Positions 25,211 through 34,285 are shown, counted from the stretch's first letter. The stretch is DNA of 64,000 nucleotides from Spirochaetota bacterium (GCA_022711355.1 JAKLFE010000009.1:37553-101552), one strand, 5' to 3'. A program made the numbers and translations. Notes: generated from the sequence alone by a model not told the origin.

Positions 25211-26184
25211 GGGAGTTCTCCTTCGGAGGTGAGCTTGACGAAGATCTCCTCGAGGGAGAGGCGCCGCCTCTCGAGCTCGAGGAGCTTGAGGCCCCGGCCG
25301 ACGGCCCAGTCGAATACCGCCTCGGCCGAGGCGTCGCCGGCCGCGGGCTCGGCCCGAGGCTGCATCGCGAGCTCGACGGAGAGGGCCCCGCCCTCGGCCT
25401 CGATCGAGCCGACCGACCGAAGGCCCGGGAGGGAAGCGAGGAGGGAGCCGAGCCTCGCGGCGTCGAGGGCCGGCCCCGAGGCGGCCTTGGCGCGGATCCG
25501 TATCCGCTCCTCGCCCTTGAGGGCCTCGCCGATCTCGCCGGGGGCGCCCGAGGCCGCGATCCGGCCCTCGTTGAGGATGACGACGCTCCCGCAGACCGCC
25601 TCGACCTCCTGGAGGATGTGGGTGGAGAGGATGACCGTCTTCTCCTTGCCCAGATCGCGGATGAGGCTCCGGATCTCGATGATCTGGTTCGGGTCGAGGC
25701 CCGTGGTGGGCTCGTCGAGGATGAGGATGGGCGGGTCGTGGAGGATGGCCTGGGCCAGGCCGAGGCGCTGGCGGTAGCCCTTGGAGAGCTGCTCCACCGG
25801 CCGCGAGTAGACGGGTTTAAGGCCGCAGGCCTCGACCGCCCTTTCCTTGGCCGACTTCCGCGCCGGGCCCTCGAGGCCGCGGGCCTCCGCGGCGAAGTCC
25901 AGGTACTCGGAGGGGGTCATGTCCTGGTACAGGGGCACCATCTCCGGGAGGTAGCCCACGCGGCTCTTCACCGCGACCGGGTCCTCGGTGACGTCCACCC
26001 CGTCCACCAGGGCCGTCCCCGAGCTCGGGAAGTGGTAGCCCGTGAGGACCTTCATGATCGTCGTCTTGCCCGCCCCGTTCGGGCCGAGGAGGCCCAGGAC
26101 GGTGCCGGTCTCCACCGAGAAGCTGACGCCCTTCACGGCCTCGACCCCGTCGTAGCTCTTGCGGAGCTCCCTCGCTTCTATCAC
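25207..26184 (-). CDS. ABC-2 transporter ATP-binding protein, GldA-like
   Basis: This is the ATPase of the Gld-like module, 325 residues starting with GTG (MIEARELRKSYDGVEAV), with AAGGAGG 5 nt upstream. Walker A is GPNGAGKTT, signature LSKGYRQRLGLAQAI, Walker B ILILDEPTTGLDPNQ and the switch His is in ILSTHILQEV. The C-terminal 90 residues are a small non-catalytic domain common in this subgroup. It is the first gene of the operon and its leader lies in the 110-nt gap shared with the RNase Z terminator. Confidence 0.92.
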   Translation of the reverse strand: MIEARELRKSYDGVEAVKGVSFSVETGTVLGLLGPNGAGKTTIMKVLTGYHFPSSGTALVDGVDVTEDPVAVKSRVGYLPEMVPLYQDMTPSEYLDFAAEARGLEGPARKSAKERAVEACGLKPVYSRPVEQLSKGYRQRLGLAQAILHDPPILILDEPTTGLDPNQIIEIRSLIRDLGKEKTVILSTHILQEVEAVCGSVVILNEGRIAASGAPGEIGEALKGEERIRIRAKAASGPALDAARLGSLLASLPGLRSVGSIEAEGGALSVELAMQPRAEPAAGDASAEAVFDWAVGRGLKLLELERRRLSLEEIFVKLTSEGELP

Positions 26185-26229
26185 GGACCCTCCTTGACCG
26201 GGGCGCGCCCGGGGCGGCCCTCGGATGGA

Positions 26230-26269
26230 TCGCTAACAAACAACGCCCCCGCCCGATAGTTACGGGGGC
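26230..26269 (-). terminator. Intrinsic terminator after rnz
   Basis: On the minus strand GCCCCCG (26269-26263), an 11-nt loop, CGGGGGC (26251-26245), then the T-rich tail GTTGTTTGTTAG. It begins 26 nt past the rnz stop. Confidence 0.65.
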
Positions 26270-26294
26270 CGCCCGGTGACTGCGGTGGCCGGGC

Positions 26295-27224
26295 CTAGTC
26301 GACGTATTCTATGGGGAAGTGCATGCGGTCCTTCGAGAGGACGGCCTCGGGGAAGACGGCCCTCGCCTCGTCGGCGAGGATCTTGAGGTCGCGGTCGGCG
26401 TAGCGGGGGCTGTAGTGGATCAGGGCCAGCTTGCGGACCCCGCCCGCGTCCCGCGCGATGCGCGCCGCCTGCTCGGCGGTCATGTGCTTCTTCTCGATCG
26501 CGCTGCCCTCGAGGGCGTTCTCGAACATGCCCTCGCAGACCAGGAGGTCGGAGCCCGCCACCTCCCGCGCGATCTCGGGGAAGTAGAGGCTGTCGGTGAC
26601 GTAGCTGAACTTGCGGCCAGAGCGGGGGGGCCCCAGGACCTGGCCCGGCTCCACGACGCGGCCGTCGGCCAGGCTCACGATCGAGCCGCCCTGGAGATCC
26701 GACCAGAGGGGCCCTCGCGGCACGCCGAGCTCGAGGGCCCGCTCGGGGTGGAAGGCGCCGGGCCGGGCGGACTCCTCGAGGGCGTAGCCGTAGCAGGTCT
26801 TCGTGTGCCGCAGGGGGAAGGCGCGGATGGCGAAGCCCTCTCCCTCCCAGACGACCGAGGGGGCCTGGACCTCGCGGACGATGATCTCGTAGTTGATGTA
26901 CATGTCCAGCGAGCGCCGGCTCGACTCGACGTACTCGGCTATCTTGGGGGGCCCGAAGATGTAGAGGGGCTCCTCGCGGTCGACCTGGCTCGAGAGCATG
27001 AGGATACCCGGCAGGCCGGTGACGTGGTCCGCGTGCATGTGGGACACGAAGATGGCGGTGATCTTCTTCCAGCGGAGGTTCAGCCGCCGGATGGAGATCT
27101 GGGTGGCCTCCCCGCCGTCGAAGAGGAAGAGCTCCCCCTCGCGGCGGAGGAGGACGCTCGTCAGATGCCGATGGGGCAGGGGCATCATGCCGCCGCAGCC
27201 GAGGACGAAGGCTTCCAGGTTCAT
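26295..27224 (-). CDS. rnz: Ribonuclease Z
   Basis: This metallo-beta-lactamase-fold endonuclease matures the 3' ends of tRNAs. The 309 residues contain the zinc motif SHMHADHVTGLPG near 60-72, the second-domain YVTDSLYFPEIA with the metal-binding Asp, and HMTAEQAARIARDAG and LIHYSPRYAD containing the later catalytic histidines. The length and motif order match the short bacterial form. The mRNA appears leaderless: the -10 hexamer is 8 nt before the start. It is divergent from the helicase gene. Confidence 0.93.
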   Translation of the reverse strand: MNLEAFVLGCGGMMPLPHRHLTSVLLRREGELFLFDGGEATQISIRRLNLRWKKITAIFVSHMHADHVTGLPGILMLSSQVDREEPLYIFGPPKIAEYVESSRRSLDMYINYEIIVREVQAPSVVWEGEGFAIRAFPLRHTKTCYGYALEESARPGAFHPERALELGVPRGPLWSDLQGGSIVSLADGRVVEPGQVLGPPRSGRKFSYVTDSLYFPEIAREVAGSDLLVCEGMFENALEGSAIEKKHMTAEQAARIARDAGGVRKLALIHYSPRYADRDLKILADEARAVFPEAVLSKDRMHFPIEYVD

Positions 27225-27232
27225 CGCCGACG

Positions 27233-27262
27233 ACTATAGCCGAAAGGCGGCGGCAGCTTCAA
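27233..27262 (-). promoter_or_regulatory. Promoter giving a near-leaderless rnz mRNA
   Basis: On the minus strand TTGAAG (27262-27257), 18 nt, TATAGT (27238-27233), then 8 nt to the ATG at 27224. No ribosome-binding sequence is visible. Confidence 0.55.
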
Positions 27263-27337
27263 TGACCGCCGCCCTCCCGCCGCTTTTCCGCGGCCCGCTC
27301 CTTGTTCCTCGAGGCCCCGTCATGCGATCATTGGGGC

Positions 27338-29050
27338 ATGGACAGCTTCGAGAGCCTCGGCCTGGCCGAGCCCCTATCCGCGGCCTTGGAATCCTTCGGC
27401 TTCGCGGGGCCCACGCCGATCCAGGCCTTGGCCATGCCCCTCCTCCTCGCCCGCCGCGACGCCTTCCTCGAATCCGAGACGGGCACGGGCAAGACCTTCG
27501 CCTACCTGGCCCCAGCCTTCCAGGCCATCTTCTCCGCCCCGGCCCAGGCGCGCCGCGGCTCGGGGGAGCCGGGCATCCTCGTCGCCGCCCCGACCCAGGA
27601 GCTCGCCGTCCAGATCGGCCGCGAGGCCGACAAGCTCGCCAAGGCAGCGGGCCTCCCCCTGCGAAGCGCCGTCCTCCTCGGCGGCACGCCCTTGGACAAG
27701 CAGGCGGCCAAGCTCCGCGAGCGGCCCGACCTCGTGGTCGGCACCCTCGGCCGCCTGGGCGACCTCGTCTCCCTCGGCAAGCTCAAGCTCGGCTCCCTCT
27801 CCTTCCTCGTCCTCGACGAGGCCGACCGCCTCCTCGCGCCCGAGACGGCCGAGGCGGCCAAGGCCCTGGTCAAGGCCGCGCCCGAGCTCTGCGCCCGCGT
27901 CCTCGTCTCGGCCACCATCCCCGAGCGCTTCAGGGCCGAGATGCGCCCCCTCCTCCGCTCCCCCGTGGAGCCCGAGGTCGCGGGGGGAAGCGTCCTCTCC
28001 GGGAGCATCGAGCATTGGTGCTTCTACTGCGACGGCCGCAAGCGCCTCGACTTCGTCCGCAAGTTCGAGGCGGCCATGAAGCCCGAGCGCTGCCTCCTGT
28101 TCATCTCCGCCGCCGGCAGGGTCGAGGGCGCGGCTGCGCGCCTGGCCTCGATCGGCCTGCCCATAGCGGGCATCCACGCCGGCCTCGAGAAGGAGGAGCG
28201 CCGCGTCGCCCTCGAGCGCTTCGCCGCGGGCGAGCTGCGCTACCTCATGACGAGCGACCTGGGCGCCCGGGGCCTCGACATCCCCGCCGTGAGCCACGTC
28301 ATCTCCCTCGACCTCCCCGAGGAGCCGACGATCTACACCCACCGGGCCGGCCGCACGGGCCGGGCGGGGGCCACGGGCCTGAGCATCGTCCTCGCCGACG
28401 GGGTCGAGCTCAAGCGCGCCTCGAAGATCGCCACCAAGGGCGGCTTCGTCTTCCGCTGCAAGCTCCTCGAGGCGGGGGCCGTCTACGAGCCCAGCCCCGC
28501 CGACTTCTTCGCCGCGGCCGAAGCCGCCGAGGAGGAGAAGAAAGCGGCGCGCATCGCCGACGCGGGCGCGGGCGAGCGGCGCCGGCCCAAGGCGCCCCGC
28601 GCCTTCGAGCGGGGCCCCTCCAATCTGGGAGGAAGGCCCCGCGATGATCGAGAGCCGCGCGGCGCCAGGCCCGATGGCCCCGGCCTTGCCCGGCCGTCCA
28701 GGGATCGCCCCTCTGGCGCCCGGCCCGCCGACGATCGCCGCTCCGGGCGCGGGCCCGCCGCCGGCCCCTCCAGCCAGGAGCGCCGCCCCTACGGCCCGCG
28801 CCCGAGCGGACCTCGCCCGAGCGGCGGCCGGCCGGGCGTAGGCCGGCCCTCCTCCGGCCGCCCCGCCGGCGCCCCCCGCCCCGCCGGAGGCTCCTCGGCG
28901 GGCCGCCCCGCCAAAGGGCCGTATTCCGGCGGCCGCCCCGGCGAGGCCCGGCGGGGGCCGAAGGGCCCTCCCTCCGGAACGCGCAGGCCCTCAGGCTCCG
29001 GTCCCCGCCCCCCTCGCCCTGGCGCGGGGAGCCGGAAGAACGACGGCTAG
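27338..29050 (+). CDS. DEAD-box RNA helicase with long Arg/Gly/Pro-rich tail
   Basis: The 570-residue protein starts MDSFESLGLAEPLSAALESFGF. RecA-like domain 1 has the Q motif (GPTPIQALAMP), motif I SETGTGKT, motif II VLDEADR and motif III VSATIPE. Domain 2 has GIHAGLEK, TSDLGARGLDIP and HRAGRTGRAG. Residues from about 420 are a low-complexity tail rich in Arg, Gly, Pro and Ser with repeated GRP/RPSG units, as used for non-specific RNA binding by RhlE/CsdA-type helicases. Motif II is the DEAD form. It could act in ribosome assembly or RNA decay. Confidence 0.9.
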   Translation: MDSFESLGLAEPLSAALESFGFAGPTPIQALAMPLLLARRDAFLESETGTGKTFAYLAPAFQAIFSAPAQARRGSGEPGILVAAPTQELAVQIGREADKLAKAAGLPLRSAVLLGGTPLDKQAAKLRERPDLVVGTLGRLGDLVSLGKLKLGSLSFLVLDEADRLLAPETAEAAKALVKAAPELCARVLVSATIPERFRAEMRPLLRSPVEPEVAGGSVLSGSIEHWCFYCDGRKRLDFVRKFEAAMKPERCLLFISAAGRVEGAAARLASIGLPIAGIHAGLEKEERRVALERFAAGELRYLMTSDLGARGLDIPAVSHVISLDLPEEPTIYTHRAGRTGRAGATGLSIVLADGVELKRASKIATKGGFVFRCKLLEAGAVYEPSPADFFAAAEAAEEEKKAARIADAGAGERRRPKAPRAFERGPSNLGGRPRDDREPRGARPDGPGLARPSRDRPSGARPADDRRSGRGPAAGPSSQERRPYGPRPSGPRPSGGRPGVGRPSSGRPAGAPRPAGGSSAGRPAKGPYSGGRPGEARRGPKGPPSGTRRPSGSGPRPPRPGAGSRKNDG

Positions 29051-29053
29051 GCC

Positions 29054-31528
29054 GTGCCCCCGGTCCTCGGCCCCGAGCTGCGGGTCCTCCTCGAAACGCC
29101 GGACGCCCTCGTGGCCGAGGCGACCGAGAAGCTGGGCAATCCTTCCTGGGAGGAGGCCGAGCGCCGGATCCTCCTGGTCAGGCTTTCGCCCTTCGCCGAC
29201 CTCGAGCGATCGACGAGCCACCTCGTCCTCTTCGCCGAATGCCGCTCGGCCCTTCCCGGCGCCTTCCTCGACTTCGCCTTCTTCCCCGGACGGGCCGACC
29301 GCGAGCTCCTCTCCGCCCGCGGCCTTCCCTGGTTCTACGGCCTCGCCTCGGGCAGGCCGCCCTCGGACTTCGACCTCGTCATGGTCTCCCTCTCCTTCAG
29401 CCTCGAGCTGGTCAACCTCCCCTACCTCTTCTCGACCGCCGGCATCCCCCTCCGCGCATCCGATCGCGGCGCGGCCCGGGAGGGCCCGGGAGGGAGGATC
29501 CCCATCTTCGTCCTCGGCGGCTCGGGAGCCGCGGCCGCGGGGGCCCTCGCCGGGCCCGGCGGCGCCAGCTTGGTCGAGGGGCTCTTCTTCGGCGAGGGCG
29601 AGGCCGGCGGCCCGGGCCGGGGCGCGATAGGCGAACTCGCCTCCATCCTCACCGAGCCCGGCGCTCCCGCCCCCGAGCGCCTCCTGCGCGCCGCCTCGAT
29701 CGAGGGCTTCTGGCTTCCCGGCGGCGGAGGGCCGCGCCGCCGCGTCGCGCGGCCCCTCCCATCGCCCCTCCTGGCCTATCCGCCGCTCAACTCGCCCGAG
29801 GCCGCGACCGCGCGGCTCCAGATCACGGCGGGCTGCCCGGGCCTCTGCTCCTTCTGCCTCGAGGGCTGGGACCGCCGGCCCTACCGCGAGCGGCCCGTCG
29901 CCGAGCTCCTCGCGGCGGCGCGCGAGCTGCGCCGCTCCTCGGGGGCCGAGACCCTCGAGGTCTACAGCTTCAACTTCAATACCCACGCGCGGGTCTTCGA
30001 GCTCCTCTTCGAGCTGAACCGGATATTCCTCCGCGTCAGCTTCATGAGCCAGCGGGTCGACGGCATCTCGGGCACCCGCCTCCTCGCCCGGGCCGAGGCG
30101 GCTGCGGGCAAGCGCTCCTTCACCCTGGGCATCGAGGGCATATCGCGGCGGCTGCGGGCCTACTATCGCAAGGGCCTGGGCGATCGGGATATCGAGGGAG
30201 CCCTCGAGGCCCTCGTGACCCCGGGCACGCGGGAGCTCAAGCTCTTCTATATCGTCTCCGGCCTCGAGGATGAGGCCGACCTCGCCGAGTTCGCCTCCTT
30301 CGCCGCCTCCCTCGGGAAGCGCCGGGACGAGGCGGCCCCCGGCTTGCGGCTCCTTGCCTCGGCGGGCTACCTCGTCCGCCTACCCTCGACGCCCCTGCAG
30401 TTCGCCCCCCTGGCCATGGAGGAGGAGCCGCTGTCGCGCATCGCCTCCTCGATGGGCTCGGCCTGCGAGGCCGCCGGCGTCGAGTTCCGCCTCGCCGCCC
30501 ACTTCGACGAGTACTGCGCCGACCAGCTGCTCTCCCTCGGCGACCCGGACCTCCTGCCCTGGCTCGAGTCGGTCCCCGCCGGCGCCCACCGCTACGACGG
30601 CTCCCTCTCCCGCGGGGCTTGGCCCTCCCTCGGCTCCTTCGCGCGGGCGAGGGGCATCCTCGGCCCCTGCTTCCTCGGCGAGAAGCCCCCCTCCTGGCGG
30701 CCGCCCATCGACTTCGGGGACGGCGAGGCCCTGCGCTCCCACTACGAGGAGGCCCGTCGCTTCGAGGACAGGCCGCCCTGCCTCGGGGCCGGCTGCTCGT
30801 CCTGCGGGGCCTGCGAGGATGCCGGGGACCGGGCCGCGATAGGCGGCCACGAGACCGAGCCCGCGGGAGGCCCCGCCTATATCGAGCGCCTAACGCGCCT
30901 CATGGCGGCCAAGGCCGCCTTCGCCTCCCTCCTCGTCGAGGTCGAGATCCCCTCCGCCCTGGCCGGCGCCTGCGCCGAGTACCGCTCCTCCTGGCTCCTC
31001 CGCCTCCTCTCCTCCGCCTCGCGCGGGGCCGAGTCCGCGGTCTTCCAGGCCCGCGAGGCCCTCTTCTCGGCAGCCCCCCTCAAGGCCCTGCTGCCGCCCT
31101 CCTTCACGGGGAAGTGCGTCTACGCCCTCTCGGGCCCCTCCCTCGAGCGGATCCGCGAGGCCGCCCTCGCCGCGGCCCTCCGCCCCATAGAGGCCCTGCC
31201 GGAGCCAGGAAGGCTGCGGATAGCCCTCGAGCTGCCGCCGCCCCTCGGCGAGGGGGCCCTCGGGGCCCTGCGCGGCTATCTCGCCGCGGAGCGGGTCTCC
31301 TGCATCGAGAGCCGCGCGGAGGACGGCCGCCTCCGGCTGCGCCCCTCTGCCAAGGACCTGCGCAAGCGCCTCCTCTTCGAGGCCCTCGTCTCCGCGGGGC
31401 CGCGCTTCTCCGCCTCCCTCGAGCTCGGGCCGAGGGCCAGCGTGCCGGACTGGCTCGGGAGGCTGGGGCCGCGGGCCAGAATGGCCGCCCGGATCGCCGT
31501 GCTCGGCTACGGCGTCTCGGGAACCTGA
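29054..31528 (+). CDS. Large radical SAM protein with C-terminal DUF2344-like domain
   Basis: Starting with GTG, 3 nt after the helicase stop, the product has 824 residues. The N-terminal 250 residues resemble the B12-binding-like domain of the TIGR03960 family. The radical SAM cluster is C261, C265, C268 (CPGLCSFC). A second cysteine cluster CLGAGCSSCGAC is near residue 578. The last about 200 residues form a separate domain resembling the radical SAM-linked DUF2344 domain, here in the same chain, from LTRLMAAKAAFASLLVEVEIP onward. Such proteins lie near ribosomal genes in many bacteria, but no substrate is known. It overlaps the convergent methylase gene by 22 nt. Confidence 0.78.
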   Translation: MPPVLGPELRVLLETPDALVAEATEKLGNPSWEEAERRILLVRLSPFADLERSTSHLVLFAECRSALPGAFLDFAFFPGRADRELLSARGLPWFYGLASGRPPSDFDLVMVSLSFSLELVNLPYLFSTAGIPLRASDRGAAREGPGGRIPIFVLGGSGAAAAGALAGPGGASLVEGLFFGEGEAGGPGRGAIGELASILTEPGAPAPERLLRAASIEGFWLPGGGGPRRRVARPLPSPLLAYPPLNSPEAATARLQITAGCPGLCSFCLEGWDRRPYRERPVAELLAAARELRRSSGAETLEVYSFNFNTHARVFELLFELNRIFLRVSFMSQRVDGISGTRLLARAEAAAGKRSFTLGIEGISRRLRAYYRKGLGDRDIEGALEALVTPGTRELKLFYIVSGLEDEADLAEFASFAASLGKRRDEAAPGLRLLASAGYLVRLPSTPLQFAPLAMEEEPLSRIASSMGSACEAAGVEFRLAAHFDEYCADQLLSLGDPDLLPWLESVPAGAHRYDGSLSRGAWPSLGSFARARGILGPCFLGEKPPSWRPPIDFGDGEALRSHYEEARRFEDRPPCLGAGCSSCGACEDAGDRAAIGGHETEPAGGPAYIERLTRLMAAKAAFASLLVEVEIPSALAGACAEYRSSWLLRLLSSASRGAESAVFQAREALFSAAPLKALLPPSFTGKCVYALSGPSLERIREAALAAALRPIEALPEPGRLRIALELPPPLGEGALGALRGYLAAERVSCIESRAEDGRLRLRPSAKDLRKRLLFEALVSAGPRFSASLELGPRASVPDWLGRLGPRARMAARIAVLGYGVSGT

Positions 31529-33276
31529 ATCCGGCTACGGCCCTCGAGGCGGGCCGCGAAGAGCCGCTCGAGAGCGGCCGTCTCCTCGGCGAGGCGCGCG
31601 AGCCCGAGCCCTCCCGCCGCGGCCCGGAGCCGGCCGGCGCAGGAGGCGAAGCCCTCGGCGTAGCGGCGATGGGCGATCTTGCGCAGCCTCCCGAGGGCGA
31701 GGAGCTGGAGCCTGCGCTCGGCGCAGCCGGCCTCGAGGAGGGCGATGCAGGCCTCGCAGGCCGCGCGCTGGTCCTCGAGCAGGGCCGGCTCGAGGATCGA
31801 GGCGAGCTCCTCGCGCTCCGCCGTCGAAAGCCCCTCGCAGCGGGCCGCGGCCTCCTTCTCGAATACGAGGCGGCGGTACGTGGGCAGCTCGAGCCGCATC
31901 GAGGCGAGGCGGAGGCGCAGTAGGCCCTCCTCGGGCCCGGCCTCGCCGAGCTCGCGCAGGCGAGCTGGATCGAGGGTCGAGGCGAGGGCCCGGGCGAGCC
32001 TGATCCCCGCGGCCAGGCCAGCGAGCTCGGCGCGCCGCGCGGCATCGGCCTCGAGCCCGCCCTTCCCCCGCCTCCCCTCCTGCCTCCGCGCGATGAAGAG
32101 GAGCTCGCGGTTGCGCACCCGCCTCGCCGCGCTCTGCCGCCCTCCCCGGTACTGCACGTAGTCCACCGAGCGCAGCTCGACCTCGGCTCCCTCCGCCAGG
32201 AGGTCGTAGAGCTCCTCCGGGGGTACCAGGGCCTCGCTGTTGTAGGAAAGGAGGACGAAGCGCGCGTCGACGGAGCCTAGGAGCTCGCGGAAGGCCGCCC
32301 CGGCCGTGCGCCGCGAGCAGAAGGCCGAGCGGCTCTCGCGCCATGAAGCCGGTATGCCCGCCTTATGGAGGAGCTCCCCCCCCGGCCCCCGGTCCTCGCT
32401 CACGGGGGCGCGGTCCCAGCGGGCGATGGTGTTGAGGAGGTGGTAGTTCGAGCCGTACTGGTGCTGGTTGTAGGGAGGATCGAGGTAGCAGAGGTCCGCG
32501 CTCCTCCCGGCGCAGAAGGCCGCCGCGTCGCCGCGCCCCACCTCCGAGGCAGGGCCCTGCCAGAGGAGGGGTGGCTCGAGCTCCATGGCGGAGAGGATCC
32601 GCCCCAGGGCGTCCCTCCCGTGGCCGCCGAAGCCCTTGTGGCAAGCCTTGAAAAGGCCCGAGGTATTCGCGTGGGTCGCGGCCTCGTAGACGAGCGGGCC
32701 GAGGAGGAGGTCCCGCTCCGCCGCCGCGGCGCCTTCCCGGCCCGGAGGCCGCAGGGCATCCACATAAGATCGCGCCCGATCGAGGAAGAGGGCGTTCTCC
32801 CGCGTGAAGAAAAGCCGCTCGCGCCTGAAGTCGGCCCGCGCCGTATCGGCGGGGGCGTAGTGCCGCGCGAGGTAGGGCTCGATGGCCATCCCCGGAGGCT
32901 CCTCGTCCTCCCGCTGGGGATGGAAACGGTTGACGCGCCGCAGTACCTCGCTCAGCCCCCCCTCGTCCCGGAAGAGGGAAGGAAGCTCGTCGGCCGAGAC
33001 GCCGAGCCAGCAGGCGTTCACCGCCCGGGAGTACTCCTCCGCGTCGCTCGCCATGACCCGCCAGCCCATCGAGCGCGCCAGGCGCGAGACCGAGCCGGAG
33101 CCGGCGAAGGGATCGAGGAAGCTTGCTATGGGAGCGCGCGCGTCGAGCTCGCCGAAGGCCGCGCGGAGGTAGGGAAGGAGGGCTCGCTTGTTGCCGATAT
33201 AGGCTATGAGCCTCGTCGATGCGTAGGCGGGGATACCGGAAGCCGCGCTCTCCCCGCCTGCCCGCTCAGGGCTCAT
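31507..33276 (-). CDS. Orphan DNA N6-adenine methyltransferase (D12 class) with C-terminal extension
   Basis: The 589-residue protein has the motif X segment YIGNKRALLPYL near 26-37, SAM-binding FLDPFAGSGSVSRLA at 53-67 and the catalytic motif CYLDPPYNQHQYGSNYH with DPPY at 266-269. This order is that of Dam-like D12 methylases that transfer a methyl group from SAM to adenine N6. Residues from about 400 form a helix-rich extension with no motif I recognise. No restriction enzyme gene is adjacent, so it is a solitary methylase that may act in regulation or repair. It overlaps queD by 11 nt and the radical SAM gene by 22 nt. Confidence 0.85.
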   Translation of the reverse strand: MSPERAGGESAASGIPAYASTRLIAYIGNKRALLPYLRAAFGELDARAPIASFLDPFAGSGSVSRLARSMGWRVMASDAEEYSRAVNACWLGVSADELPSLFRDEGGLSEVLRRVNRFHPQREDEEPPGMAIEPYLARHYAPADTARADFRRERLFFTRENALFLDRARSYVDALRPPGREGAAAAERDLLLGPLVYEAATHANTSGLFKACHKGFGGHGRDALGRILSAMELEPPLLWQGPASEVGRGDAAAFCAGRSADLCYLDPPYNQHQYGSNYHLLNTIARWDRAPVSEDRGPGGELLHKAGIPASWRESRSAFCSRRTAGAAFRELLGSVDARFVLLSYNSEALVPPEELYDLLAEGAEVELRSVDYVQYRGGRQSAARRVRNRELLFIARRQEGRRGKGGLEADAARRAELAGLAAGIRLARALASTLDPARLRELGEAGPEEGLLRLRLASMRLELPTYRRLVFEKEAAARCEGLSTAEREELASILEPALLEDQRAACEACIALLEAGCAERRLQLLALGRLRKIAHRRYAEGFASCAGRLRAAAGGLGLARLAEETAALERLFAARLEGRSRIQVPETP

Positions 33277-33625
33277 ACCGCGCCATGCTCTCCGGGGTCT
33301 CGAAGACCTCCACGGCGGAGAGGGGAGCCTCCGGGATGAGCTCCTTGAGGCGGCGGAAGACGAGCTCGGCGATGCGCTCGGCGCTGGGGTCGCCTTGGAA
33401 CTCGGGCAGGTCGTTCAGGAGGGAGTGGTCGAGGGCGGCGAGAACGGCGCGCAACGCGCCCTTGAGGGCGCCGAAATCGAGGAGCATGCCCCCCTCGCCG
33501 AGGGAGGGTCCCCGCGCCCAGGCGCGGACCCGGTAGTTGTGGCCGTGGAGCCGCTCGCACTTGCCCTCGTAGTGCGTAAGGAAATGGGCCGCCGCGAAAT
33601 CGGCCTCGACGCGAACGGAGTACAT
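33266..33625 (-). CDS. queD: 6-carboxytetrahydropterin synthase
   Basis: The enzyme converts dihydroneopterin triphosphate to 6-carboxy-tetrahydropterin in queuosine (7-deazaguanine) synthesis. The 119-residue protein starts MYSVRVEADFAAAHFL. It carries zinc ligands H14, H27 and H29 (RLHGHNY), the nucleophile C23 (KCERLHGH), the D66-H67 pair and E109 (VFET). The start at 33625 is preferred because GGGAGCAGGA lies just upstream and the first strand of family members begins here; an upstream ATG lies directly on the -10 TACAAT. The other queuosine genes are not in this window. It could instead act as a pterin synthase. Confidence 0.88.
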   Translation of the reverse strand: MYSVRVEADFAAAHFLTHYEGKCERLHGHNYRVRAWARGPSLGEGGMLLDFGALKGALRAVLAALDHSLLNDLPEFQGDPSAERIAELVFRRLKELIPEAPLSAVEVFETPESMARYEP

Positions 33626-33670
33626 GCTGTCCTGCTCCCGGGAAGGCATTGTACGATGCGGAGGATTTTA

Positions 33671-33699
33671 TTGAAAGGGCCGGATTAAGGGTGTATAGT
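33671..33699 (+). promoter_or_regulatory. Sigma-70-type promoter of the gene at 33734
   Basis: TTGAAA (33671-33676), 17 nt, TATAGT (33694-33699). The leader is about 27 nt and contains AGGAGG before the ATG at 33734. Confidence 0.75.
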
Positions 33700-33733
33700 T
33701 GTAATTGCTAAAGGAAAAAGGAGGAAAACCGCC

Positions 33734-34285
33734 ATGAGAAAGGCGATATTGGCCCTGCTCGCAATCCTCGTCCTCGCCTCGCCCCTGGCCGCCCAGCTCA
33801 GGGTCGATGTCGGCATCGAGAAACCCCTCTCCCTCGGGGCGACCAACTCCGAAGAGGCGGAAGATGATTTCGACGATGCCTCCGAGTTCGTCCGAGAGCA
33901 GCTCTGGCTCTTCTTCCCGACGGTCAGCGCCTATTACGAATGGGACCTCGCGGTCGTCAAGCTCGCGGCCGGAGTCAGGGCCTATTCCTTCATCGTCGTC
34001 GGCGCCCTCTGGCCCAACCTCCTCGCCGAGCTCAACTTCGGCCCCTTGTACGTCGACGCCCAGCTCGGCGGCCTCCTGTTCGGCTACTACGCGCTGAACA
34101 CGGGCGGCCTCGACGCCGGCAAGGTCCTCATCCCCGACATCTCCGTCTGGCTCGGCCTGGGCAAGACCAGGAGCTTCCGCATCGGAGCGGGCTTCATGGG
34201 CCTGTATATCCCGGTCCTCGTCGAAGAGGCGGACATCATCCCCTACATGGGCTACATCGGCGCCAAGTTCTCGCTCAAGCCCTGA
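33734..34285 (+). CDS. Small exported protein, probable outer-membrane barrel
   Basis: The 183-residue protein begins MRKAILALLAILVLASPLAAQ, a clear signal peptide. The mature part has repeated short beta-strands with alternating hydrophobic and aromatic residues (LWLFFPTVSAYYEWDLAVVKL, GPLYVDAQLGGLLFGYYAL, FMGLYIPVLVEEADIIPYMGYIGAKFSLKP). It is acidic after the signal peptide (NSEEAEDDFDDASEF). I recognise no family. It has its own strong promoter and terminator, so it is monocistronic and probably abundant. Confidence 0.7.
   Translation: MRKAILALLAILVLASPLAAQLRVDVGIEKPLSLGATNSEEAEDDFDDASEFVREQLWLFFPTVSAYYEWDLAVVKLAAGVRAYSFIVVGALWPNLLAELNFGPLYVDAQLGGLLFGYYALNTGGLDAGKVLIPDISVWLGLGKTRSFRIGAGFMGLYIPVLVEEADIIPYMGYIGAKFSLKP

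Noticed and set aside
28600..29050. GC-rich tandem pattern that could be mistaken for a CRISPR array or satellite repeat
   Set aside because: It is the coding sequence of the Arg/Gly/Pro-rich tail of the DEAD-box helicase; units are irregular and in frame.
31507..33276. Restriction-modification system
   Set aside because: Only the methylase is present; the neighbours are queD and a radical SAM protein, and no nuclease motif is seen nearby.
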